A DNA stretch of 20,278 bases from Dipylidium caninum. Lineage: Eukaryota > Platyhelminthes > Cestoda > Cyclophyllidea > Dipylidiidae. Within the stretch, counting starts at the first letter, position 1. Every line of letters begins with the position of its first letter. Under the pieces are notes generated by a model. It saw nothing but the letters and a program-made list of their open reading frames with translations. It ran no database searches and had not been told where the DNA came from. The translations under genes and the position numbers were made by a program. The stretch is from the NCBI GenBank assembly GCA_017562135.1, contig QEYB01001402.1:1-20278 (forward strand), read 5' to 3'. Below, piece after piece: positions 8,260 through 19,019 of this stretch.

Positions 8260-10970
8260 ACCATAGCTGGGCGCATGAACTAGGGTTAAATCGTTTTCTG
8301 AAATGTCAAGCTAACTCCGTTTTCGTGTACGAGCACGACACACGAGTGCTCCTCATCTCTCCGCCTCTCTCCTGACGGCATAGGGTGACTGAGGCCCTGA
8401 ACGCCACGAGCGCCGCGGTATCGGCGGAGCATGAACAGGGGTAGGCAGAATTTCCTCAGTCCTATTCGTAGACAATCATTTCTGATCATACGCATCCATA
8501 CATTCACCAAGGTCACCCCAAACTGTGCTTACTCCTGATAACGGGGCGACTGCATTCACAGCTAATTAGTGCATTACTCCTCTTCCACACTTGCTACGGC
8601 CAACCGATCTTCTCCCCTCCGCTCTTTGGTGTGGTCTAGCAGAACAGCGACCCCGCGGACTGCAGTGTAAACCTTCCGATTAGGATGAAGAAGTAGCGGT
8701 TTGTGAGGACTTAGCTTGGTGATCCACTTCCAGTGCGAAAAAGCCATGGGTAGAAGGGTGTATGGCTTGTGATTCCACCTTTAAATCAGTACTCATTTAA
8801 AGCGTTTCACAACAGTATAGCAGCAGCCACAGAACTGACTCCAGACGCGGATGCAAAAGGGGGATGCCAACTGCCATCCTCCTTTCAACGACTATGCTCA
8901 ACGTTCACCACCTCCGCAAACGTTTCCTCTCACCAGTAATCTGAATTCTACTACTTTTGACGTCTCCTGCCGCAAGGAGAAGACACGGTAAGGTGGATCA
9001 CACGTCCACTTCTACCTGAAGCCTTCCCCATTAGCATTGATTAAGCGGACTTTGAGGAACTTCACATTGATCCAGGAAGCTGTCATCTCGATTTTATTTT
9101 TGACAACTATCACAAGTCTTATTACTCTGCAGAGTCACCGGAGGCTTGACAGTCTGCCGTGTCAGATAAATCGCTTAGGTCACTTTGCAGGAGGAATTGC
9201 GTATTGACAAATCAGAGCCCACTGGAAAGGTTCTGTTTATCAAATTTCTTTGTTTGGTATGCAGAGAGTTGCGGCTTGATTCAAATATCTCTAATGTTCC
9301 TGTGCTGATGACTGAGACCCGGTTCGTTCTTTTGTCATACTGGAACACACCTAAAATCCGGAAGGTCAGAATATTGTAGCCTTCACCACCGACCATTCTA
9401 GGTGGGATAGACACAGTTACGCAGCTATCTCGCTACCAAACCTTATCTCTACGTACCGACAAGGAGTTTGACGTAATTAAGGGAAATGTGATCCATCCTC
9501 ACATAAATCTCCAAGATCCCCTTTGCAATTGTCATTCGGCGCAACCTCATGCTCGACTCCGACCTGCTAATATCAACGCTCTACAACCTCCTGGATCTGA
9601 CCGGTTGCATTTCCATACCTTCGAGAGCCTCTTGCGTTAAACGTCTGGCAATTCTTATTAAGCCACTGTACACATGAGCGACACTCGGTGGCTGACAGTG
9701 GTGTGAAATGCGGCAAAAATGTGTCACTGGAATGGGCGATTATGATGAGAGACACAAGCAGCCGCTAGCAAACTACTTGTTGTTGTGTTACTGGAACAGT
9801 GAGTGGATTTAAATTCTTCGATGAAGAATAAAAACAACCAAACACGCCGCTCATATTAGGGAGAGAAGCGAGCAGGAGGAGAACCCAGTAGCTCGGCATT
9901 CTCATGAATACCTCGGCTACCGTGAAACGTTCTGCCATCTTCGCCTTATATATCCTCTCGCCACAGAGACCGGTTCACAATTTCGATTTCCTACTTCTTG
10001 GCTATTTATACACAAACCTGAGCTCACATTCTCGACCGACTCTGGCTCAGGGTGTGAGACATCCGAGACGAAGTTGTCGTGGAGGAGGGGGACAGTGCAT
10101 CAAATGGATGAACATGGCCAAAAATGACAACCGACAGGAACACGAGCTTCTTCCCTCTCTACCTCCTTCATCCTTCTTACGTGTGTTACCCGTAGGCGGA
10201 AGAGAATGGAATGCACAAAGCGAAATTGGAGCACTCTTCAGTGTACCGTCATAGTCATGCTCAAACAAGGGAATTTCACATGGCTGGTGGTGACACCGCC
10301 TCTCGAAGGTGCTTTCGATTCCTTTCGCTTCTCGCTCACGACCCACCAAACATGCGACAGACTGGGACCTGAATGACTTTGAGAAGGTGTTCTAAGGCAA
10401 CATCGGGTAGATATTCGTCGCCACCGACCAACGAAATTGATACGGCACGCGTAGCTGTTACCCGAAAATTCCCCTGAAAGAAGTGCTGCATCAGATGCAT
10501 TGAAGGCTACAACGTTGGCAGTCAATGGATGTATTACAGCCCCCCAAATCAACGTTCTTTGCCCACTCGTGCTCAATGTCGCAGCAACTCTGTCCCCTCT
10601 AGCTACCAATCTCTACACCTTCGACATGCGTGTCCTCCGCCCTTCGCCATGGGCGACCGAAGAGAATGCAATCTCAACATTTCAGTGGTGGCAAAGTTTG
10701 TGGTTATTGGCTTGCAAAGAGCACACTGCAGTAATCGTTGGGATTCCCCATATGGAACAAACTCTCCATCGAAGAATTTGATGTCAGTGGCGACTGGTGT
10801 GTAATTCGCGATGTTGATGTGGTGCAAACGGTCCCACATCTTTCCTCTTATCTCTAATCCTCGTCAAGGGTCCATTTCCACTCCAGATTTATAAATCCGA
10901 TAACAGAGACCTTTTATCAGAATGCCACACGTTCCCACACCATGACAGGTCAAATACCTTTTGGTGCGCG
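8260..10970. other. Stretch without a supported gene
   Basis: A plus-strand frame from about 9185 to 9640 is open apart from one TAG at 9377, but no motif or second copy supports it. A TATA-like TTATATATCC near 9945 has no recognisable gene behind it. Overlapping frames at 9904-10804 are unremarkable. Confidence 0.3.
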
Positions 10971-10976
10971 TGTGAC

Positions 10977-11070
10977 CCCATCTCATCCCATCTCATCCCA
11001 CGCCACCCAGCCCGCTACCCTACGCCCTGCCCTTTGTCGCCTGTCTCCCTGCACCCCCAGTCCCTGCCCC
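10977..11070. repeat. 10-base tandem unit followed by a pyrimidine-rich tract
   Basis: TCTCATCCCA is repeated about two and a half times at 10977-11001. A C-rich pyrimidine tract with few purines follows, to about 11070. No gene is indicated. Confidence 0.6.
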
Positions 11071-11255
11071 ATGTCCTCGGCGTGGTCACGGCGAAAGTGC
11101 CGGTGGCCAAGTCGCAAAGACGGCCAGAGGAGTACAGGAGACGTTGTTATTGGTGAGGAACTAAATAGTCCACCGTTTTGGCAAAAAATGCGATAGATTT
11201 ATTGGCTAAGAGATGCGGTAGTTATTTGGACAAGAATGAGTTTGGGTCAGTTAGC

Positions 11256-11997
11256 CTAGTCCACACGACAGGTGGCATTAGCTATAGCTAGAACAAAGCC
11301 GTCCACAATGGTTTGGCGAAAAACATCTGTGTCAACTGACAGTAGTGATCGCCAGCTACTCCAGTTATATGGATATCCCTCACGTCGATTACAGAAATTT
11401 CTTCATGTTTTCGTCGTACTTGAATACTCCAGTGTATTGGAAGTCCGCAATTATGAAAGCATTTTCATTTAAGGTACTAAACACAGGAAAAAAATGAACC
11501 GGTGTTGTGTAATTTGTTCAACCTTACAGTTCCGTCTGCTTTCCGTGATGAAGGCAACTTATGATAGATGGGAGTTCCGTGTATGATTATCTCATATTCA
11601 TAGTCGCGGGACTTAGTTGGCGTAATTGTGAGCTCCATTCGGTGTTTCTGATATCGGCCCACCAGTAATCTCCTGCCCCTGAGATCTCTCACTGCAATAT
11701 TCACGATAGCCTCCCGCGTTAGGTAAGATGCAATTCTCATTATGTCACTAGTTGGGTAGGCAAATTTTCGCGGTTGACAAGGTTCTGAAATGCACAAATT
11801 TGAGCGTTATCGAGTCAGGCTGTTAAGGCACTCGGGGAAGAGACCAAGAGTGGTTGACCTGTAGGTGATTTCCTGGTGATAAAGGTTACCGGAAGTTTTT
11901 TAGGTTGTGAATAAGAGAAACAGGCAGTGACGCTGAGTGAAGTTGCCATAGAGGTGAGGATGGTAATCATCCAGTATGCCAACATTGTAATCAGCAT
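11256..11997 (-). pseudogene. P7: family copy with promoter and signal-peptide exon
   Basis: The start ATG at 11997 opens a strongly hydrophobic leader of about 25 residues (M-L-I-T-M-L-A-Y-W-M-I-T-I-L), typical of a signal peptide. Exon 1 can leave in phase 1 at an AG|GTCAAC donor near 11858, though the donor is weak. Exon 2 is 11784-11528: it opens P-C-Q-P-R-K-F, then S-D-I-M-R-I-A, and ends at a strong GTAAGG donor. The intron 11527-11477 is 51 bases. Exon 3 from 11476 has L-N-E-N-A-F-I-I-A-D-F, then Y-T-G-V-F-K-Y-D, and, after a one-base frame change, V-I-D-V-R-D-I-H-I-T-G. The C-terminal part in a third frame reads V-D-T-D-V-F-R-Q-T-I-V-D-G-F and stops at 11256. The exon 2-3 junction is also off by one base. 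Two or three frame breaks suggest a pseudogene, unless I have misplaced a splice site. Function is not recognised. Confidence 0.6.
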
Positions 11998-12030
11998 GCA
12001 AACTACTTCAAAGGTAACTGGTATCCTCTA

Positions 12031-12038
12031 CTTATATG
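12031..12038 (-). promoter_or_regulatory. TATA box of copy P7
   Basis: CATATAAG followed by TAGAGGA on the minus strand, 34 bases before the ATG at 11997, with a TTTGAAG element between them. This order matches the promoter of P2, which predicts a very short 5' untranslated leader. Confidence 0.55.
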
Positions 12039-12039
12039 C

Positions 12040-13013
12040 TTTCAGATGACTTTCATAAACAATCTCTCCCCTAGGCTCGTAACTAAAGCGTGTGCCAAGT
12101 TGAGGGATGGTATTGGCTAGTGCCGATGTCATTAGAGGTCATCGTGGCAATTAACCAACCAGACATCAGTTATTTGTTCTGCACACTCGGCGAGACTAGG
12201 ACTAACTCACAGGGTCACCGACTTGCTGCCCACTTCACACTCAGTGTCCTAGGCCCCGCACACGCAGGTACACGCGCCGGTGGTTTAGGAAGATGCAAGT
12301 GACAGTAGCTGTGTTCACTTTCCGTGGACTTACATAGGCATTTGCCGAAGTGATGGGCCTTCAACATCCAACTCCAGCTGGAATGACGAGCTACGGTCTC
12401 CTCGACTCCGATGACCGGTAGCAAAGCAAACGTACGAATTTGGCTTTATCATGGGAAGGTAAAAGGGCGTGTGTTGACATGTTGAGGGAAAATTCAATTA
12501 TAAGACCACAATGGAACTTCCTTTCATCATGAGCATGTCTCCAGGCAGACAGCACCCATATATGTAGCTTTTTCCATGGTGAAACAGTTGGACACGCTCG
12601 CTCCCACCGGTGAAGCAGGTGCTTATAGCAGAAAGACGGGATTTTTCACCTTAGAGACGGAGGGAGAGTTAACTGATGTAACCCGGTAAATTTCGGTAAA
12701 AAAACGGGCGCAGAGAATGACAAGAAGGGTTAGCCAGAAAGTAGAGAGGCAGGTCAAATAACCAGACTACACTGTCGAAGACCTTAAGGCAAACATATTT
12801 AAGTTGGCGGGAATGTAGAACTTCTCCGGAAAACAGCATCAGTTCCTCACACTGGCTGCTTACATTGCCATCCCATCTCCCCGTTTTTGCTTGCTCGTCC
12901 GAGTTCGCGAAATTATTACCACCGCCACTGATTTTTACGATTAAAGTGCCAACGAGTAACTTCTTGCATTCGACGCCTTCATTCATTCATTTACTTCCAC
13001 TTGCTTTCTGTAG
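12040..13013. other. Region upstream of P8, no supported exon
   Basis: A leader exon for P8 was looked for on the plus strand and not found. ATATATGTAG near 12558 and CTTATAGCAG near 12622 are the only weak TATA-like words. Nothing else is recognised. Confidence 0.3.
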
Positions 13014-13692
13014 GGCCGTGCACACCATCGAAAATTTCAAGCTCCAAGTTGACATGATGAAGATTGCCGGGACCATGAGCATAGATGAGGGAACAGACGG
13101 AGGCAATTCGTTCATTAATATGACCCGAGCACTGTGGAACATTAGGTTGAGGAACATCAATTCGAACAAAAATGTTGTAGAAATTCAAGCGAAGATTAAA
13201 AATATCTCGTTTAACTACACTTCACTTCTACATGCGAAGCAAATGTAGGGCCTCTCACTTCCATCCTATTCATTATTTTCTGCTGTAAACCTACCAGCGT
13301 ATACGGCAGCACCCATTCGGCTGAGTTACTTGAATTCACCGGACTATTGAAATACGATACAGCGGTGTCCGAGGTTTTAGTGCTCCGTGCCTTTAACTTC
13401 AGATTGAAAGATGTAATGCCAGATGCATCTGTGCCCTACAACGAAGAAAGACTACGAAAGGTCATTTTGTACACATTTGATGTTGTGTTCTTAAATTTCG
13501 CCTGTGGCGTGTAATAAAAAGGATATGTTTGAAAAATTTGACCAAGAGGCATTTCCCCAGAACAGGATAGGAGAACTTAAGAAAACAGAAAGGCAATTAC
13601 GTGACTTAGTACTTACCTTCTATGTAGTGCAAACCTTCATCATTGACCTTGTTCGGAGGCTGATACTATCCTCCTCCCCTTGTCTTTATTAG
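13014..13692 (+). CDS. P8: best-preserved family member, three exons, 5' end missing
   Basis: Exons 13014-13244, 13298-13508 and 13561-13692 join in one frame over two GT...AG introns of 53 bases (phase 2) and 52 bases (phase 0). The acceptor before exon 2 is a clear pyrimidine tract ending in CTGTAG. The encoded part is about 190 residues. It has V-D-M-M-K-I-A-G, then A-L-W-N-I-R-L-R-N-I, then the alternating stretch V-V-E-I-Q-A-K-I-K-N-I-S-F, then E-F-T-G-L-L-K-Y-D, then P-Y-N-E-E-R-L-R-K-V. The last exon is less certain. Three N-glycosylation sequons (N-M-T, N-I-S, N-Y-T) and the leaders of related copies suggest a secreted or surface protein. No leader exon was found, and the Pro-Cys start seen in P7 and P9 is present here only in another frame, so the 5' end may be damaged. 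The fold may be beta-rich; a distant link to the group-7 allergen/JHBP lipid-binding type or to helminth secreted antigens is only a guess. Confidence 0.55.
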
Positions 13693-13699
13693 TCTTTTA

Positions 13700-14597
13700 A
13701 ATGTTGGTAGCCACACATTGAACATCCCGCCGCAACACCACTCGTATCCACTGGAGTCCATTGGCTGTGGCCCAGACTTCGAATATCACCTCAACATGGC
13801 ACCAGCAGTACGCCAGCAATTCACCTTCCCCCTCAATAAAACACCAAATTACTTAGTCGCCCATCCATTATGTTTCCTCGTCCTATCCACTGGCAACATG
13901 AATGATGCACTTCACCTTACTCGCCTACCTCTCCATATGTCGCGACTGCTCGATACGTATCTCCACGTGACAAATGACCTAATACCGTAGAAGGAGGAGA
14001 ACTGGTCTCTTCCACCCTTTCCCCACCTCCACCTCCACCTTCTCGTCAAGTGTCGCTCTGAGGTATAAGCTTACTGCTGTCCACGCGCCTCTCACTCACA
14101 AAACGCTTCCAAGCTGGTTGGGAGTGAATGGGCGAAGACTCCTCTGCAGACCGGGCAGTCAGTTGGCATGCCGGAGGAAGGACACTCGTTTCCTTCTTTG
14201 CACAGAGAAGCACCCACTCGACTTGTTTGTGGAGCTGCAGGCTGTAGAATAACAATCAACTACTTATGAGTCTCACCCAATTTCACTGTCGTTTACCTGA
14301 CCCCAGAGCCAAGGTAAAAGCCGCCTTCAGATAGAGCCTTTGCATTATGCAAACTTGAACAGAAAATGTCCAATATTTGGCAACGTACTGAAGATCAAGT
14401 TGAGCTACGAGTTCACAGTTCGCCATCTCATTTGCTACGGGCGACGTTCAAACTTCCATCCATTTAACCAATGACGGTCTTGTGCAAACATATTTAATTC
14501 TTGTGCGCATAACTTTCTTGACGAATTTGCTCATCGACAGATCCCCATCATTTTCAAGCACATCATTTCTGTGACACCTTAACTCCCGGCTGTTCAG
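13700..14597. other. Spacer between P8 and P9
   Basis: No exon of the family and no other gene recognised. It holds a (CCACCT) run at 14023-14041. Confidence 0.3.
14023..14041. repeat. CCACCT hexamer run
   Basis: About three copies of CCACCT in a row, inside a wider C-rich stretch from 14008. Confidence 0.6.
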
Positions 14598-15215
14598 AAC
14601 AGTGTCAACTACACCAAATTAGCCATTTGCAGAGTGATGTCACGAAAATTGCCACATGTTTTACCTATGAAAGCTTTAATCAGACAATACTGAAGAGTGT
14701 GGACTGGGAAAAATTTTAGTGGGCAGATTTAAGGGCCGCAAAGTGGACCATCAACCTCCAAAATATTTATCTCAACGAGGATGAATTAGAATTCTCAACG
14801 CAACTTTGCAACATGTCTAGCAACTACTTCGAAAACCATCTGCCACAATGCTTGTGCGTTTTCGTTAAGTAGCTACTTTTACTGCGAGCGGAGATGATCA
14901 CTGCAGCTGTGGCATACTTCAGCATTTAACACCAAACAGTCTCCTCTAATGCTCCCTGACTTCAGACAGATTCTTCAGTATTCGGATACCAGAATGAAAG
15001 GGTGGCATAGTGACAGGGCGGTAAGTATGGAGATTTTGCGCTCATAAACACATTACGGACATGAAGGGGAGGCTCTGTGTTATCATCCAACTCTTTTCTG
15101 TTAATTCATCAGCGTTGAGGGCGCAAGTATTCAACGCTTTCGAGTGTCCAACATGGACAATGACTGGAAGCTAGTGGCGACACTTGCCATTTCTTCAGGA
15201 CGCCTGGACGCGTAA
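14598..15215 (+). pseudogene. P9: family copy with an in-frame stop
   Basis: Exon 2 begins at 14598 after TTCAG, at the same phase-1 acceptor and with the same word as P7 (AACAGTGTCAAC against AACCTTGTCAAC). It reads Q-C-Q-L, then S-D-V-T-K-I-A-T, then a TAG after W-E-K-F, then A-K-W-T-I-N-L-Q-N-I, collinear with A-L-W-N-I-R-L-R-N-I of P8. It can end at 14868 in phase 2, giving a 54-base intron to 14922. Exon 3 (14923-15044) contains P-D-F-R-Q-I-L-Q-Y, aligned with A-D-F-Q-Y-T-G-V-F-K-Y of P7, but the junction is off by one base. A last piece after a TTCATCAG acceptor (15113-15215) ends L-V-A-T-L-A-I-S-S-G-R-L-D-A and stop, resembling the C-terminus of P7. The stop and phase mismatch mark it as a likely pseudogene. 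Confidence 0.6.
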
Positions 15216-15219
15216 GTTG

Positions 15220-16450
15220 TTGGGTCCGCATCCATTTTGACCTCCTGCAGTGATTTGATGCCCCACAGAGGACTGTGGTTCCACTAACCACTGTTTTGTC
15301 CATATTCTTAACCCTGCATTGGCTTTACACTGCGACGTGGACATTGCATCGGAGACTCTCTTTCTGCTATGCTGCGCAAAAGATATCCATGTGAAACAAG
15401 TGAAGCCACTACAGCCGTTTACGAGTTCCCAATTTCTTTTAACATTGCTGTATTTTCCATATTAAAGAGTAGTTTGGGGGAAGGAGAGAGGAAGGTTGGC
15501 CAATGCTTGCCTTCATCCCGTTTCCCGTGTACGCGACCCTTCTCTTCCGGACTCAAACCGGGTACTTTGACACCAGGCTCGCCTATTATGGACAAATGAA
15601 ATTAATTACTTACGATGAATCAGTTGGGAGCAGGATTAACCAAGTCAGTGGCCCCACAGATGGACAAGAACGCACTTGATGTTGAAGACGAATCCCCGCA
15701 TTTGATGCCATCACTGATCATGTCTTTATGTCTTCCATTAAACGGGTTCGGTACGTCTGCGACCTCCACGCGGCCACACGTCCTCTATGGAGATGCGACT
15801 CATTCACTGTCTTTGTATAGACACACAATTGAACGACATGTGGCAATTTGGGCGACAATCAAATGCGGTTTCGCTGAGATCAGGGGTAGTTGGGTACTTT
15901 GCCAAAAAGAACTCCACCTTGCTTGCATTTGTGGTGTTCAAGTGAATTTGATGTCACGTTTCTAATGACCACTGGAACAATACTTAATCATCACTATCAG
16001 ACTTATTAGTGCGCGCTCGTTCCCACCAAGGAAAAGTCGTCCAAATCGCAATTGTCTGGCATGCCCACCAGTATTTATTCCTAATTCGTGTCTTCCATTG
16101 TCCATATACTTCAGGTCTCAGACGCCAGGTTTCGCGCAACATCCACGGATGCTGTGGTTATGTTACTTAATTTGTCGTTGGCTGCAGAGTTCTAGAAAGG
16201 AGGGAAATGAGAAAGGAGGGAACACAACAGGGAGAAATGGCGTGAAGCAGAGATTAGCGCCTGGCTCACTCCGAGACAGTGCATTTCTTCTTACAATCAA
16301 CGAATCGGCAATTGTTTAGGCGACAAATTTAAAGCAACCGATAACGCAGGTGTAAGATGTCATCAGGGCAAATAGGCAGAGAGCCGGGGATATAACATCT
16401 CGGTGAGGATGGTTTCTGACCACATACACTCCTTCATTCGCCTTTATATA
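15220..16450. other. Stretch without a supported gene
   Basis: An open frame just after P9 (about 15271-15465, no ATG) and a 116-codon frame at 15615-15965 have no recognisable motif, and the first overlaps other open frames on both strands. A purine-rich near-repeat (GAAAGGAGGGAA twice) lies at 16195-16240. Confidence 0.3.
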
Positions 16451-16454
16451 ATCC

Positions 16455-16645
16455 TCGCCTTCTGGCAACGATTCCGACGGGTGCGGAGGTTGCGGGCAGC
16501 CAACGAGACAACCCATGGGTCGCCTGACGGGGCATGAAATGATGTTGAAGACAACGCTATGTGCAAGCATTGGGAGCCACAATGAACTGATATTTGGACC
16601 TGCTCCTTCAGTTAACTGCCACGTTGTACCACCGGGTGCCAACGT
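16455..16645 (+). repeat. R3 dispersed repeat, first part of the split copy
   Basis: Matches 19028-19195 in the same orientation, beginning CCTTCTGGCAACGATTCCGA and including GGTCGCCTGACGGGGC and AGCATTG...GAGCCACA. Many differences are C-to-T or G-to-A changes at CpG positions, as in old methylated repeats, and a one-base gap breaks any shared reading frame. A minus-strand frame of 124 codons crosses it but is probably incidental. Confidence 0.65.
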
Positions 16646-17139
16646 AAAATTATTCGGCCTTGAAATATCGTGAAATCTAATCTCGTCCAATGTGCAGAAG
16701 CGGACGGGGCAGTAGTCGATGCACTCCGACAGTGTTTTGGGATGATGTTTCGTCAGGACTTGTGGCTTTGTAGTCCGTCAACGAAGGTCGGCTGCTAAGC
16801 GCCAGGACAGATGGTGGAGGAGACGCACTTATGAAGTCAAAACATGACTGTCCACTCGAGCAACCTACTCACTGACTAACGGGTGGAACGGTTGACTGGG
16901 TAAATGAACAGGAGTAAAATTGGATGTGCTTAAATCGGTCCTCGCAGGTGAGATTTTTGCATTGGCAGATGGACTATATAGAAGATTAGAAGCTCTAGTG
17001 CCGGTGGATTTCGGCAGTTCATTCCCTGGTGTCGTCCTTCTAAGCTCAACAAAAGATGAATCTTGTTCGCACACTAAAGGGACTTAACGCCAATATTTGT
17101 GTTGGCAGGATTGGCTGAAACGAAGTGTGCGACTCAATG

Positions 17140-17430
17140 ATCATCTCAACGAAGACCGCTTGACTGTCGGAGCTTCGGTGCTAAAATCCAAGTCCGAGTT
17201 TCCCTGCGGCCAGCAGGCTTGATTCGAAAAGGTGCAGGCCAAGTGGCACGACTGATGGAAGCCGAGAACTCAACAAAAAGGCCGACGCACGTGTGTGCGA
17301 CCCTCGTGTTGAAGCACGGCAGCAGTGAGGTTAGTTTAGTGGAATCACAGCCCACTTTGAGATCAACTCACTCCATTGAGGTCAAGCGGGATTGCGACGC
17401 CAGCAAACCATCGCATCCAGGCACTCTGAA
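17140..17430 (+). repeat. R3 dispersed repeat, second part of the split copy
   Basis: Matches 19193-19400: CGTGTGTGCGACCCTCGTGT, then AGCAGT...AGG..TTAGT, then TTAGTGGAA.TCACAG, then CAACTCACTCCAT.GAGGTCA, then CCAGGCACTCTGA. It is separated from the first part by about 500 bases that are absent from the copy at 19020-19410. Confidence 0.65.
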
Positions 17431-17439
17431 CTGTTGAAC

Positions 17440-19000
17440 TGCGCAGCAGAGGATCATTTAACAGAGTGAATTTGAATGGCAACGCTAGCCTCCTTACATT
17501 CTCTGCATTCTGTTTTGTAGTGCTAATGGCGGCTCAGTCTGCTCGACGCGAGGCAAGAATTGTCACCAGAAGTTCCTTTTCTACATTGAATATTGCACAA
17601 CGAAATGACATAAAAACTTCTCTATCACCAGTGTTATCGTTATATGGCCATTGAGAGATTAATGTCAATGAAGAGCTGATCTGTCTACCGACGTTCAGAA
17701 AAGGATGTCATTTTATGACTCCTCCAGAAACACCTGAGATTTCCTTCTCCTACCATCCGTGAATCCAATGTCGACAGGAGAAGAAGTTTAGCTCGAATGG
17801 ACTTTAAGCGCAAAGCGATAGCATGGCCGTTGATAAAAAGGATTTAGCTTCTAATCTGAATTAACTCGTTCCTACTCACCTCTCCTTATATCTCTTCATT
17901 CCATTTCCCTTTTCGTCCTCACAACCTTCGTTGCCCTTCTACTTATCATCTCCTCTTGACTGCCACTGCTTTCCAGCTGCCCTGTCACATTCCACCTATC
18001 CCCTGCTCGGAATGCCGAATGGCACAGCCTTCACTGACCTTCTACTTACCGCCTCCTTTTGACCATCTTCCCCAGGCGCATGTTTGGCCGACATCACTGC
18101 AACTGCAACTTTGGCCGATGAGCCAATGTTGGGTGGCACATATTACATGCACCGCCATCTTACATTCAGTGTTAATGTCTCGAGTTCAAAGCACGAGCCC
18201 CATGCATTCCCATCGGGTTGAATTACCTTCCTCTCTAGTGCCAAGGAAAGTGTCTGTATGGTATTGTGTGTGTGAAGAAGGAGTTACTTTGCGTTGCTAC
18301 GAGAAACTGAAGACAGCGAAAATGTAGTCCTGGTACACGCGTTCTTTCAGAGATCAGTGGTGTAAAATCCGAGACGACAGCTGATGACAGCCTCTTTACT
18401 CTCGCAACTTGAAGGGAAAAAAAGGGAGCACAGGGTTGGTAATCTTTATATTTCATTGCAAGTCTGGCATAGGAGGAGGCGCTCCAGAAGTATTCGAGTA
18501 TGGACTTGAAATTCATCGTCCCGATTTTGAGCAGAATGTGACGACGATAAGACTATCTTTTGCCCCGTCCACCAATATGAGGTGACTGAAAAGGAGCACT
18601 AATGTATTGACTAAATGGAGAAAGTGCGAAACGCTGTCACTGAAATTGAAGTTCATGGTTATTAATCGTGGGGGAAGTGAAAACGACGGTCACTACACTT
18701 CACGTTGAGTCTGGGGAAGGCTGCAGGCTCTTGTACTCAAATGAATGAATTAGACGCACTTTCTATCTACTATAAATGCGAGCCTAGGTAATATTTGTAA
18801 AGAAATATCTCACTGTAGTATATCAGTCACAATGTTGAACAACTTCTTCTGTCCTCCGAAGTTGTCTTACAAGTTGACAGAGGTCGCAACCCGGAAAGCC
18901 TATATGATTTCCTGGCGGTAGGTGCTGCTGGAGAGACTTGGAATGCACCATCGACTCACTGAGAAAACCTTCGCCCTCAACCCATCTGGCTAGTTGAATC
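17440..19000. other. Stretch without a supported gene; pyrimidine-rich at 17875-18070
   Basis: The segment 17875-18070 is rich in C and T on the plus strand, and a 123-codon frame from 17956 follows its skewed composition. No splice-bounded exon or match to the local family was seen. Confidence 0.3.
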
Positions 19001-19019
19001 AGCTAGTTGGGAGACTCTT

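Noticed and set aside
8935..9116. Minus-strand exon with E-M-T-A-S-W-I-N-V-K-F-L-K-V, resembling the Trp motif of the P family
   Set aside because: Only one motif matches, the following spacing does not, and no second exon was found. Weak matches of this kind are expected by chance.
9185..9640. Long plus-strand frame with a single stop at 9377, possibly a gene with one nonsense change
   Set aside because: No start context, splice sites, motif or second copy; frames of this length are expected in 20 kb.
15271..15465. Frame after P9 with a resemblance to WD-repeat or retroelement RNase H text
   Set aside because: The resemblance is only a few residues long, upstream stops break the frame, and the opposite strand is also open.
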